NCBI GenBank assembly: GCA_905221605.1
Contig: CAJNDS010002440.1
Coordinates: 124,001 to 188,000 of the forward strand
Length of the DNA stretch: 64,000 nt
Direction of reading: 5' to 3'
From: Symbiodinium natans
Lineage: Eukaryota > Sar > Dinophyceae > Suessiales > Symbiodiniaceae
Shown: positions 44,101 through 55,099 of the stretch, piece after piece
How positions within the stretch are numbered: the first letter of the stretch is position 1
Layout of the letters: each line of letters starts with the position of its first letter
Position numbers and translations under genes: made by a program
Notes under the pieces: model-generated
Told to the model about the DNA's origin: nothing
Seen by the model: the letters and a program-made list of their open reading frames with translations, nothing else
The model's database searches: none

Positions 44101-47100
44101 AAGCGCCCCACATGGCTATTGGCTGGACCTCGGGCCAAATCCGTGCAAAGACACAGAGAATACATGAAAATCAAAAATCTTAAAGAAAAAAACACGACTT
44201 GTGTTACTGGTGATTCTCTCACCATTCTTCCCTGGGCTGAAACCATTGCAAGCCACTCTTTCCACAACTTATGTTGCAAGCCACGGGGCTATTGCTAATG
44301 TCCAAGCTCTGCAAGCGCGGCAGGATGCGCTTCACCTGCAAGGCTGCGAGGTCCTCACTGCTGGGCGACCAGTGCACAGAAGAATTGGTCAACTGCAAAG
44401 TCTTGAGGTCCTGGAGCTTTCCTCGAAGGTTTAGGGTTTAGGGTTTAGGGTTTAGGGTTTAGGGTTTAGGGTTTAGGGTTTAGGGTTTAGGGTTTAGGGT
44501 TTAGGGTTTAGGGTTTAGGGTTTAGGGTTTAGGGTCTAGGGTCTAGGGTTTAGGGTTTAGGGTTTAGGGTTTAGGGTCCGCCTGTTGGATGGGAAAAGGA
44601 GGTGAAAACCTCCCTCTTTCCCTCCTCACCCCCCCAAAACGCGGGGGGGGGGTATGGGGGGGTACCCGTGGAGGAACAGGCCACCCACACCGCGTAAACT
44701 CATGGACCATAGGCGTTTTCGCACAGGGCATAGGGGCTCTTTTGGAAAAAACCCCTCCCCCGCCCTGCACCCCCCCCCCCCCACCCCCCCCCCCCCACCC
44801 CCCCACCCCCCACCCCCCCCCACCCCCCCCCCCCCCCCCCCCACCCCCCTACCCCCCCCCCCCAACAGGAACCGCAAACAAACCCCAAACCTTAAACTTG
44901 TTCTCCTGCGGGGTCGGTGGCTTGAGCCGGAGGCTCTTAAATTTAGGGTTTAGGGTTTAGGGGTTTAGGGTTTGACAAACGCCAGTGCCAAGAATGAGAA
45001 CATGAAGGACGGCATACATTTCTCCGAAGCGAGGCTTGCGAGATTCGCGAGATGGACAGTTTTTCCAGACAATGAAAAGAACACACACACACACACCAAA
45101 CCAAAAGTTGCAAGTAGTGAAAGCTCTGCAGCGATCAGCCAGGCGTCCACACCACCCCTTGGTGACTCCACCAGCGACCTTCTTTTCTTGAAAGAAAACT
45201 CAGCGAAGCTGTACTGTTGATGGGACTAGGATCTACGACACACCTTAGCCAAGCGACCTTCGTGTCGGAGAAGTCCACCTCCTCGACATACCTCAGGGCC
45301 GTCAGCCGGCTGAGGTTGCCAGTGACCTTCGTGGAGCCGAACCTTGGGGTTGCTCTCATTTCTATCAAGGTTTAGGGTTTAGGGTTTAGGGTTTAGGGTT
45401 TAGGGTTTAGGGTTTAGGGTTTAGGGTTTAGGGTTTAGGGTTTAGGGTTTAGAGTTTAGGGTTTAGGGTTTAGGGTTTAGGGTTTAGGGTTTAGGGTTTA
45501 GGGTTTAGGGTTTAGGGTTTAGGGTTTAGGGTTTAGGGTTTAGGGTTTAGGGTAGCCATCTTATAATAAGGGTACCCTTGTTGGGGTTGCTCATTTTTAT
45601 AAAGGAGCCCAGAACCCTTAAAAAGGGCACAAAAGGGTACCACTCAGCTACCAAGGAACTTCACAAGCCTCAGATGGTACTTGCTCTCTGAAAAGCCCTC
45701 TCCGTTGAAGTCGTCGCCCAGGAACTCCTCCATAAACCCTAAACCCTAAACCCTAAACCCTAAACCCTAAACCCAGGAACTCCTCCAAAGAGCCCTGGAT
45801 CGCCGTGCTCGAGAGGTCGGCCTCGTAGAGCGGCTGCGGAGCCAAGGCCAGCAGGTCTCCCGAGACCTCCCCTAAACCCTAAAACCCTAAACCCTAAACC
45901 CTAAACCCTAAACCCTACACCCGAAACCCGGACCTCCCCACACTGCGCCAGGTGCAGCTTTCGGAGCTCCGCGGTCGTTCGGAAGACCTGGATGTCTCCG
46001 GACACCGCGGTGTGGGAGAGGTTGACCGTCAACCTTGGTAGGGTTTAGGGTTTAGGGTTTAGGGTTTAGGGCTAGGGTTTAGGGTTTAAGGTTTAGGGTT
46101 TAGGGTCTAGGGTTTGCTGTAATAGGGCGTAGATGCTGTGAAGGTTAGGATGCAGCAGCGGAATGCCTCGTCAGGTGCGAAGAGCAGCTCTGGCCCGATT
46201 GCGGAGGGCCATGCTCCCACCCCACACCGTCCGAGGCGAAAAAACCTTTCCGTCACTGATGGCCACTTTCAGCCAAGGGAAAGGTTTGAGGCCAAGTCCC
46301 GGCTCGTTTGTAGCACGGCTTTCAGCCGCATACAGGGGCTTAAGCGCCGCCCCCCCTCTGTAGGGGGGCGGCCTAGGCCCTGAGTTTAGGGTTTAGGGTT
46401 TAAGGTTTAGGGTTTAGGGTATTGTATAAAGGGAGCCCCGAACCCGTAAAACGGGCAAAAGGGTACCACTCAGCTACCAAGCAACAGATTATTCATGCCT
46501 CGGAAGACTTTCAGGTCTCCGGCCACTTGGGTGTTGGAGAGGAGCACCCTCTGCAGCTTCTCCAGGCCTTTGACAGGGTTTAGGGTTTAGGGTTTAGGGT
46601 TTAGGGTTTAGGGTTTAGGGTTTAGGGTTTAGGGTTTAGGGTTTAGGGTTTCGGGTTTCGGGTTTAGGGTTTAGGGTTTAGGGCTTAGGGCTTGGGGCTT
46701 AGGCCTTTGAAAGCGCCGAGGTCGCCGGTGAGCTTCGGCGAGTTCATCGCTTCCACCTCACTTGGAGGTTCATGGTACTTACGAACTTAGGGTTTTTTTA
46801 ACGTTAAAAAAACCCTAAACCCTAAAAACCTTAGGGTTTTTTTAACGTTAAAAAACCCTAAACCCTAAAAACCTTAGGGTTTTTTAACGTTAAAAAACCC
46901 TACGTACAACTTACTTATAGCCCTACTTATCATACCCCTAAAGGGCCTTAGAGGGGTTATCCCAATTATAAGGCCCTTTAGGGGACTTACAACTTACTTA
47001 TAGCCCTATTTATCATACCCCTAACAGGCCTTAGAGGGGTTCTCCCAATGATAAGTAGGGTTAGAAGGCCAGTTATAAGTGGTGAGTAAGTACCATGAAC

Positions 47101-47860
47101 CTCCAAGCAAGTTCTCAAGCGCAACCGTCAGAGTGGCTTCCCACCGGCCTGTCCCATCCTTTCCATCGTTCCATCCCACACAAGTGACAGCTTTACGACA
47201 CATGCGGCTCACGTGCGTCACTTGCTTTCGTCCAAACGCTGTTTCATTTCCTTCAACCGCATAAATCAGCAAAAACCCTCTTCTGCCTCAAGTGTCATCA
47301 TGAATCCACTCTGCCAACATCACTTCGTTCCACCTTAATCTCTGGCCCAAACAGATTGGTCCGAGCTGCAAGTTCAAGGTGTTCCCATCCAATCCGTTCT
47401 GGCAGGTGCCCGCCGCATTCGCTGCACTGGAGGCCACCAACAGCGCAGCACTTGCGTTCCTTGGCTGACAAAAACACAAAGGAATCCAGGAATCCTGAGA
47501 ATCACCAACTTCCCTGTCCCGGAACATAGAGGGGTTCCCACAAGCTAAACCGCAATGGCGAAGATCACACGCCGAGGCCACGGAACACCGAGTCCTAACA
47601 ACCTCACAAATGAATCCACGCACTAGAAGAGAATTAAGTTAGGTTTGCTTGGGATAAAAACCAACAAAGATCAATGGATCCCGGTGACAAGGCAGATTCG
47701 CCACAAGTGAACAGCTCAAAAAGAAGTGAAAATCACAAGGCCAAGTTTCCTCCGTGTCCACCGGGCACTTCTCCGGAGAGTAGCACTTGATGCCGCGCCA
47801 GCTGCAATGGTGTCCCTCTAGTGCACCTGAATGATGCAACCTGCAGTTCACAGCTCATCA
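41165..47860 (-). CDS. LRR receptor with Cys-rich ephrin-receptor-like region and TM helices
   Basis: A surface-receptor-like protein. An N-terminal exon at about 47720-47830 has the LRR cap pattern HHCSWRGIKC. LRR exons follow: 47108-47287 (TLTVALENLL), 46701-46760 (NSPKLTGDLGAFKGL), 46483-46568 (LLSNTQVAGDLKVFRG), 45934-46034 (LSHTAVSGDIQVFR), 45780-45867 (LYEADLSSTAIQGSLE), 45656-45727, about 45237-45345 (STKVTGNLSRLTAL) and 44235-44428. A long exon (about 43165-44100) has more LRRs, then Cys-rich modules (CPPNTYNEEMGRRECSKC) like the ephrin-receptor-like GCC2/GCC3 domain. 42745-42889 is a TM exon (IWSLGLLGVATLILGAFLVY). 42160-42403, 41800-42005 (TATQLQNSLNLQC) and 41165-41290 (KTLTFLFIGGASATAQLL) continue it. 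Every intron checked is an introner, a telomere-type array, or both. Possible further 5' exons at 47870-48010 and 48040-48180. The 3' end is unresolved. Confidence 0.7.
42404..42504. mobile_element. Introner family J, 4-base target duplication
   Basis: GGGTGGTTGTCAAAATTAGG and its near complement at the right end; ACAT on both sides (42400-42403, 42505-42508). Confidence 0.75.
42642..42740. mobile_element. Introner family I
   Basis: GTACCTTAAATCATTT and ACTTAAGGTATATCCCT inverted pair with the outer end GGAGTCTCTGGG; directly next to the receptor TM exon. Confidence 0.65.
42889..43002. mobile_element. Introner family I
   Basis: CCCAGAGACTCCAATATCCC and ATTTAAGGTATATTCCTG; bounds the other side of the same TM exon. 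A third relative lies at 18520-18620. Confidence 0.65.
44575..44955. repeat. Repeat Q with long C tract
   Basis: GTCCGCC...GGAGGTGAAAACCTCCCT hairpin, a C-rich tract (44770-44870) and a closing GGCTTGAGCCGGAGGCTCTT. Same order at 49057-49590. Confidence 0.6.
45551..45655. mobile_element. Introner family A
   Basis: GGTAGCCATCTTATAATAAG at the left and GGTACCACTCAGCTACCAAG at the right; abuts a long TTTAGGG array (45369-45550) to form one compound intron of the LRR gene. Confidence 0.75.
46421..46480. mobile_element. Introner family A, right half
   Basis: ATTGTATAAAGGGAGCCCCG through GGTACCACTCAGCTACCAAG; the left half is replaced by arrays. Confidence 0.6.
46761..47107. mobile_element. Introner family D, long copy with telomere-like hairpins
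   Basis: Exact CTTGGAGGTTCATGGTAC inverted ends. Inside are three tandem hairpins of TTTTTAACGTTAAAAA joined by AACCCTAAACCCTAAAAACC, then a duplicated ACAACTTACTTATAGCCCTA block. It splits two LRR exons. Confidence 0.75.
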
Positions 47861-49056
47861 GAACATGTGGTCAAACCTGCAAGACCCTTCCGTTTGGAAC
47901 ATCTTGTAGCATAGTACCGCTGCTGGTATCGAGTAGATGCTTTGTCAGGCTGTCTTGCAAGAACTTCCCAGTAGCAGGATACGGCAGATCCGGCAATTCT
48001 TATTTTGTTTGGTTGCTATATGGACCCTAGGCCCTAAACCCTCCAAGCCAAACCCCCACGGCAACACAGGCTCGGCACCTTTGAAGCCCATCTCCCGCAG
48101 AACTCTCTCCGTCTCCTTCCGCTCCCTGACGCAAAAAGACTCGTTGCCACCTGATGCGCAGCAGACGACGGCCGTTTTTTGAGAGGAAAAAAGGGTTTTG
48201 GGTTTTAGGGTTTAGGGTTTAGGGTTTAGGGTTTAGGATTTAGGGTTTAGCTAAGCTGGAAGCTGCTGGAAGGTGGACAGCATGAAGCGACGGAGGAAGT
48301 TGGTTGGGAAGCAAGGCGTCAAAACTTATCGTCTGCCATTTGCATCCACATGTGGCAGGAGATATAAAGTAAAGCCGCACAGCTCACTTGGAAGATCTGT
48401 TGATGTAGTTCCATGTAGTACCAGCTACTGGTGCAGTGGGTGAATCTTTGATGTCATCAAGTCTGCGGAAAAGTTCAGTCCAATGACGACATACATGGCA
48501 ACCACTCCCTACAGATGATAATAATGAAAACGCCAGGCACAACCCTAAACCCTAAACCCTAAACCCTAAACCCTAAACCCTAAACCCTAAACCCTAAACC
48601 CTAAACCCTAAACCCTAAACCCTAAACCCTAAACCCTAAACCCTAAACCCTAAACCCTAGCCAGCGCCTTCATGAGATGGCTCCGTCACTCCATCTGTGC
48701 TGAACAGTCCATTTGCTGCGGCAACATCATCTCCTGCCAGAATTAGGGTTTAGGGTTTAGGGTTTAGGGTTTAGGGTTCAGGGTTCACAGCCACAACTAA
48801 AGAGTGGAGATGTCTGCACTTCCGGAGAGGCTACTTCTGCAAGCCCTTTGGACCATCTTATTGCAATGAAGGCCACAAGTTTTTTTTAACGTGTACGAAC
48901 TTGCTGTGGTGTGAAATGGACAGCCTAGGGATGCTGTCAAAAAGCGACCCCAAAATCACCAAGTGACAACACAGTGACAACAAGTTAAATTTTAGGGTTT
49001 AGGGTTTAGGGTTTAGGGTTTAGGCTTTAGGGTCTAGGGTTTGGGGTTTAGGGTTA

Positions 49057-49209
49057 GGGTCCGCCGACCCTGGCGGCGTGTTGGATAGGTTTCTGGAGGT
49101 GAAAACCTCCCTTTACCACCCCCTCCAACCCCCCTCCTTCCTTTTAGCCGACCCCATCCCCCCCTCCCCCCTCACCCCCCCCCTTCCCCCCCCCCCCCCT
49201 CCCCCCCCC

Positions 49210-49250
<41 letters not shown>

Positions 49251-49590
49251 CTCCCACCCCCTACCCCCCCCATAAAAACTTAACCTGCACCCTAAACCCT
49301 AAACCCTAAGCCCTCCCACCCTTAACCCTAAGCCTGTGGTCGTTGGGCTGTCCTCGGTTTAGGCTTTCGGGGTTTACGGTTCCGGTTTCGGTTTAGGCTT
49401 TACTTTGAGGTTTAGGGTTCGGCTTTAGGGCTGAGGCTTTAGGGTTTAGGCTGTAGGGTTTAGGGTTTCGGCTGTAGGGTTTAGGGTCGGGTTTGGGTTT
49501 AGGGTTTGGCGCCGGGGCACACTGCGCCGCTTGAGCCCTGAACAATGCTCCGGCGGGGTCGGCGGCTTGAGCCGGAGGCTCTTAAATTTA
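49057..49590. repeat. Repeat Q with long C tract
   Basis: Same hairpin (GGAGGTGAAAACCTCCCT), C tract (49177-49250) and GGCTTGAGCCGGAGGCTCTT terminus as 44575-44955; degenerate TTTAGG material fills the middle. Confidence 0.6.
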
Positions 49591-49599
49591 GGGTTTAGG

Positions 49600-51240
49600 G
49601 CTTGATGCATCTGGGCGCCTGTGCTCTCCACAGCAAGGCTGTGGGAGGCAACCTCGTCGCGTAAGGCAGCCACCGGAAGCCACAGCAGCACGACCAGAAC
49701 TGCGTCCCGACGTCCCAGGAGGCCCTTGTCGTGGGTTTAGGTTTTAGGGGTTGAGGGTTGAGGGTTTAGGGTTTAGGGTTTAGGGTTCAGGGTTTCGGGT
49801 TTAGGGTTTAGGGTTTAGGGTTTAGGGTTTAGGGTTTAGGGTTTAGGGTTTAGGGTTTAGGGTCCTTGTCGTATGAACATGATGAGCTTGGCAAGCGATG
49901 GGATGACATGGGGCTCCTTGAGCCCCAAGGCTCGCAGATGCAAGGGTGCTTGCAAAGGAAACTTGGTATGCTAGGGTCACATGTCAAGCGTGCTCCAGCT
50001 TTCTAAACCCTAAACCCTAAACCCTAAACCCTAAACCCTAAACCTGGCAGTTTCCTGGTTCAAGTGTTCAAGTTTCCAGAGGTGGCGGTAGCGTCACGGT
50101 AGATCCAACTGGGAACTCCCGGGCCACCACAGTGCAAGTGCTGATCTTCCACCGTGGGGTTTAGGGTTTAGGGTTTAGGGTTTAGGGTTTAGGGTTTAGG
50201 GTTTAGGGTTTAGGGTTTAGGGTTTAGGGTTTAGGGTTTAGGGTTCAGGGTGGTTGTCGAGCGGCTGGGTGGTGGGGAGGATGGCCGTGCAAAGATGGTG
50301 GATCGGCTGGTGACATATTTTTTCTCTGGCAAAGTGTGACTTCAGGATTCAGATTCCGGCTGTTAAACTTACAAGGTGCTTGAGAGTTTCATGCATGGGG
50401 ATTGCAGGAATCGAGCACGCATGCACACACCGAAAGCAGCAATCGAAAAGCGTCATGCGAACCTCTTTCGCCAACTCTGCTGTCACATCCCATCTGCGCG
50501 GCTAATGGCAAAGCAAACGTGCCTCAAACCCGATAACAACCAACACCGCTATCAAAGATCCTAGCAGCTAGCCAAAAGCACCATCGATCACGAAGCTATG
50601 ATTGCAGGTGTTCCACAGCTGTAGATCAGCTGAAGCTCTGACGCACGACCCCCCTCTCCTTGAAACAGTTGAACTTGCAGCCATATCTTGACCTGCTGAA
50701 GACAGATGGGTGGCTGTCAAAATTATGATCCCTTTTGGGGTACCCTCTATATTAGGTGCCGTATTATAATCGGGATCCAAAAAAGGGATCATACTTTTGA
50801 CAGCCACCCAGATCAGAATGGGTTTGCTCTCGAGGTCAACCTGCAATCGGCAGCACTCCCTTGTTGCTTGATTGTTAGCGAGGCCGGCAGTACTGGTCGG
50901 ACGCAGAGGCATTGGCACTGCGTCCAGTGCAGAAGCCAAACTCTATCTTGACAGCCCTGGCGCACCAGAGCTTGTCCTCGCGACGACGGCAAAGCGCAGT
51001 TCTCACCCTAAACCCTAAACCCTAAACCCTAAACCCTAAACCCTAAACCCTAAACCCTAAACCCTAAACCCTAAACCTGGCAACAACATTCGGTGCTTGG
51101 GATGCTTGGCATTCGGACGTCAAGTCGCGGGCCAGCGGCAGCAGGAACAGAAGGCGGGCTAGGTAGAAGCAAAGCTGACCCATTCCATTGACTTCTCGGT
51201 GACGTGGAGCAGCGAACACCATGAGGCTAAACCCTAAACC
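49600..51240 (-). CDS. Exons of an unknown gene, possible secreted N terminus
   Basis: 51067-51230 is open on the minus strand and carries MGQLCFYLARLLFLLPLA, a good signal peptide or membrane anchor. Downstream pieces: 50815-50939 (MPLRPTSTAGLANNQATREC), about 50575-50680, 50085-50160 (VEDQHLHCGGPGVPSWIY), 49873-49990 (HLRALGLKEPHVIPSLAKLI) and 49600-49723. The J element (50708-50809) and arrays separate the exons. The piece 49873-49990 ends in a 9-base duplication shared with the next exon. The family is unknown, and this could be the 5' part of the LRR receptor gene, with the signal peptide as its N terminus. Confidence 0.35.
50708..50809. mobile_element. Introner family J, 4-base target duplication
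   Basis: GGGTGGCTGTCAAAATTATG and its near complement at the right; AGAT on both sides (50704-50707, 50810-50813). Confidence 0.75.
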
Positions 51241-51299
51241 CTAAACCCTAAACCCTAAACCCTAAACCCTAAACCCTAAACCCTAAACCCTAAACGGAA

Positions 51300-51960
51300 A
51301 TCGGCCCTTTGGTTCAACTCAAAGGCGCACGTGGGGCGGCTCAGGTTGGGGCAAGGTGGTTGGCCGCACCATCTGCAGAGACGCCTTGCCGAATCAGGCG
51401 GACCCTAGAAAGGGGCTAAACCCTAAACCCTAAACCCTAAACCCTAAGCCCGATATGTATATATATATATATATAGATATATATACATATATATATATAT
51501 ATACCTGACATAGTCCCTCTCTACCTGAGTAGCCTCCACATGACCCCTCAATAGCCCCGGAGGTCCCTCGTAAGGGTCACTCGATCAGAACATGGAGACT
51601 TCGGGCCGGGCCTTACATTTAGGGTTTAGGGTTTAGGGTTTAGGGTTTAGGGTTTAGGGTTTAGGGTTTAGGGTTTAGGGCTTAGGGTTTAGGGTTTAGG
51701 GAGAGCTCCTCATCTGAATTGGTCCTGCACAGGCAGACACCGGACGGCTCAACTCTTTAAGCCCTGAACCCAAGGTGCCCTAAGCACTTAGATGCCAGGT
51801 TTAGGGTTTAAGCGACCCGTTTAACCCAAACCCTAAACCCTAAACCCTAAAAACTCAGGTTTGCTTTAAGAAAGTCTGCCGGGGCACGGGCTGCGCGTAG
51901 GGGCACCTCTGCCACCTCTGACAACTGGGGAACGCCATCACGCGACTTACAGCTTCTTGG
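51300..51960 (-). CDS. Two open exon-like pieces
   Basis: 51855-51960 is fully open in one minus frame (SRDGVPQLSEVAEVPLRAAR). 51300-51415 is open with several Cys and Trp (RRLCRWCGQPPCPNLS). Arrays and a TA repeat (51455-51500) lie between them. No family is recognised; they probably belong to the gene upstream of the signal-peptide exon. Confidence 0.3.
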
Positions 51961-52010
51961 TTTAGGGTTTAGGGTTTAGGGTTTAGGGTTTAGGGTTTAG
52001 GGTTTAGGGT

Positions 52011-52049
<39 letters not shown>

Positions 52050-52089
52050 GGTTTATTAGGGTTTAGGGTTTAGGGGGAACTAGACAACT

Positions 52090-53420
52090 GAGGTTCCCTA
52101 TGTCATTCGTTGAAGGCTTCTATAATGGGGATGTACCTAATTTTTACGGAATCCTTGCTGAACAATCCGAAACAAGGCCGACTAATTTGCAGGGTGTGGG
52201 TGCACTGGTCGCTAGCAGCATGCTGTAGAAGCGCAGGGCATCGTGGACCAAGGTGTCCGAAACTCCAAAGTGAACGCTGAAAGCTCAGGCACGGCATTTC
52301 TCAGGCTCACCACGTAGAAATGTCGCGAACAGCACGTGCTTCCATAAGAGTCACAAAGACCCACAGCTCTCACGCCCACAATGGCGCGACTCCCAGCCAC
52401 GACTCAGGCCGCATTCGTATGATGCGGATGCGAGTCACATTCGCAACGGATGCGCGATGCACCGACCACTCCCTCATCTTACACTCTCACGGGTAGGAGC
52501 AACTATACGCCCCTTAGAACCTGAACAAATATAGTATGTTTAATATCCTCTGGGGTTTTAGATAAACAAAACAAAAAACAATTCCCAAGGGGATTTAGGC
52601 AAAATAACAGCCATGGGACTACCGGTTGCATCCGTGGGCACTTGTGGCCATGCTCGAATCTGAAACACGACTACTATTTGCTTAGGAACCCTACAAGAAT
52701 TCAAACTCCTAAGCCCTAAACCCTGAACCCTAAACCCCAAACCCTAAACCCTAAACCCTACAATAGTACCCTTATCCGGAAGAATTACTGGACGACGTCA
52801 GAGATCTCTTTGTCTCTTTCAACGCCCCTTGGGGCGGCTCAGGGCTGCAAAGGCAACCTTCGGCCCTTGAATTATAAGGGTTTAGGGTTTAGGGTTTAGG
52901 GTTTAGGCTTTAGGCTTTAGGGTTTAGGGTTTAGGGTTTAGGGTTTATAGACTCTGATCAATGTTACTTCCGGGTGCCTCTCACATACCCAAACTGAAAG
53001 GAGATAGAGTTTCGCACCAGCCAAGCTTAGAAAGCTTTGGACTTGGATCGCAACAACCAAATCGCAGTGAAACGGGACACAGCCCCTGTTGCATCCTCCT
53101 GCGCGACAGCCCGGCCTTGGCCAACGCGACTATGGAGGCATTGCAGCTCATCATCAGCTGTGACACGGTTTCACCCAATGTCACCCCCTTGTCACTCACC
53201 GCGGCTCCAAGGCAAAGACTCGATTCGCATTCGTGCGAGCCGTGTATACTTGTATGCTTGCAACGGAAAAAACAGCTCAAGAGCAACGACCGAGCGTTAA
53301 TCTAAGGAGGCCAGAAACGAGTCTCTGCGCTTCCACGGTGGGTGCAAAAAACACCGGCCACAGCTCTGCTCAAACTCTTGCGGGGGGCAACAATCATTGC
53401 TGCGACAGATTTTAGGCCCG
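52090..53420. other. Poorly resolved stretch
   Basis: Unique sequence with several short overlapping open frames on both strands (for example 52961-53305 plus, 52981-53286 minus, 52103-52400 minus). The minus frame at 52981-53286 has many Cys but no recognised motif. A family F introner (52511-52595) and an array (52877-52948) are present, which suggests exons nearby. Confidence 0.25.
52511..52595. mobile_element. Introner family F
   Basis: Shares TTTAATATCCTCT and CAATTCCCAAGGGGA with 15853-15941. Confidence 0.5.
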
Positions 53421-54025
53421 ATTCTACAGATGCCGCCCCGCTACGGGCTTGATGCCGAGCATTTGCGGTGGTTGATCTGCATCTAGCCCGAAACCCTAAA
53501 CCCTAAACCCTAAACCCGAAACCCTAAACCCTAAACCCCAACAAGCGACCAGCCGACTCCTCGATTCGTGCTGATTCTGCAGGCTAGAGCGGCGAGAAGA
53601 AAACGGACAGAGTGACCTGGGCAACCGGTGTCGCCTGCCCCAAGACCCTGAGCCCCAAACCCTAAACCCTAAACCCTAAAACCCTAAACCCTAAACCCGA
53701 AGCCCCAAAACCAATTTCTACATGAGCTTTGAGAAGCCCAGGTCCACAGCTTTAAAGGTACAGGGGGGTTCACGGAACTTCAAACTCTGCCACTCTCCCA
53801 GATGGAAAAGGGGGAAGCTTGAGTGTCGAGGCGCCTCAGCCGATTGAGTTCCTGTGTTAGCTGTTGAACTGCCAATGTTAGGGTTTAGGATTTAGGGCTT
53901 AGGGCTTAGGGTTCGGGGTTTAGGGTTTAGGGGTGGTCTGTCCATCTGCCCCTGCACGCTGTAAACTTGTCAACTCAATCACAAGATGAAGCACCTCCAT
54001 CCGCTCAACCCTCTTCGTCACTAGC

Positions 54026-54886
54026 TCACCACCCAGTGATGACCGTGAGCTTGATGAACGCGACATGTGCTTTCGGTGGAAATCGCGCCGGGTGATGGGC
54101 AACGACGTGGTACTTCACTTGCCCTGGGGTGGGCTCGCGTGGCCTGCCATGCACCAAGCCTGATCGCACGTCGAGCTCTACTCCGAGCGGAAGCTTCGGA
54201 ACAACGACAAAATAAGAGTCTGGTGGGTGAGATACCAGCGGGCACAACTCCACTCTCTGACCAACACATACCTCCAGGCTGCAGGGCGTGTAGAAGCTGT
54301 TGTACCGAAACAGCACTGGAGTCGTGGGGGGCATGGACAAGCTTGAAAGGTGCGCTTCAACCTGATCCAGAATCTTCATCAATCCTGCCAGGCTGGCAAA
54401 CTCCCGTTTAAAGCTGGCAAAGCTGCAAAGCTCTGACGGGGATGGTGCTAGGTTGCTTTGCAAGACTTGTAGCGACTGCACCATCCCGTTTAAAGCATGT
54501 GCATTTCCAAAGCGTTTTGGCAAGGATCTGCCCAGGTCTTCTTGCACGACATCTGGCAAGAATGGATAGCTCGCCGTCGATGTCCAATGATGACTCCTGC
54601 TGGCCACCGTTGTTGCCTCGCTCCTTAAGGAACCATAGCCTGTAGCCAGCGTGTCGGTAGACGTGTGCGTGTTGCTGTTGCTGTCCCCTGACTCACTACC
54701 TTCGTTCATGGCCGGCAGGGGCCACCCAATGGGTTCAGTGACGCCTGGGTCCTTCAAGCTTTTCCCGCGCAATGCGGGCGCAGCTTCTTTCCCGCGCAAT
54801 GCGGGCGCAGCCACAGACGCCATACTCCCATTCAGCGCAGACCCTGCAAAACAAGCTTGATTGCAAAAACCTAGAACGATCTGCAC
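54026..54886 (-). CDS. Exon with Ig/cadherin-like (putative Ig, He_PIG-type) module
   Basis: A single long open minus frame of 286 codons. The first half is Ser/Thr-rich with a duplicated APALRGK element (the 17-base CGCAATGCGGGCGCAGC occurs twice at 54765-54812). The second half, from about residue 200, has VELCPLVSHPPDSYFVVVPK, then LPLGVELDVRSGLVHGRP and KYHVVAHHPA, a P-x-LP-x-G-x-x-L-D-x-x-x-G-x-x-x-G-x-P pattern typical of putative Ig domains of extracellular proteins. The frame ends at TGA 54026-54028, possibly the gene end. Upstream lies a long G run (about 54977-55017). The domain is a motif-level call. Confidence 0.5.
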   Translation of the reverse strand: MQIVLGFCNQACFAGSALNGSMASVAAPALRGKEAAPALRGKSLKDPGVTEPIGWPLPAMNEGSESGDSNSNTHTSTDTLATGYGSLRSEATTVASRSHHWTSTASYPFLPDVVQEDLGRSLPKRFGNAHALNGMVQSLQVLQSNLAPSPSELCSFASFKREFASLAGLMKILDQVEAHLSSLSMPPTTPVLFRYNSFYTPCSLEVCVGQRVELCPLVSHPPDSYFVVVPKLPLGVELDVRSGLVHGRPREPTPGQVKYHVVAHHPARFPPKAHVAFIKLTVITGW

Positions 54887-54982
54887 CCTTGGTTTGCGCT
54901 TGAGCCACTGCGGCGATGTGAGCGGGTTTTGAATACTACTCGCACAGCTTCAATCCGCGAGGGCACTCGGGACTGTTGGGGT

Positions 54983-55018
<36 letters not shown>

Positions 55019-55099
55019 CTGACAGCCGAAATTGGATGAGGACCCCTTTCAAAGCTTAACAGTCTAGAATTCAGGGTTCAGGGCTTAAGGTCCCTAAGC

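Noticed and set aside
46140-46380. Possible LRR exon
   Set aside because: The flanking LRR exons (46483-46568 and 45934-46034) join well without it and its frames show no LRR pattern, so it is more likely intron filler.
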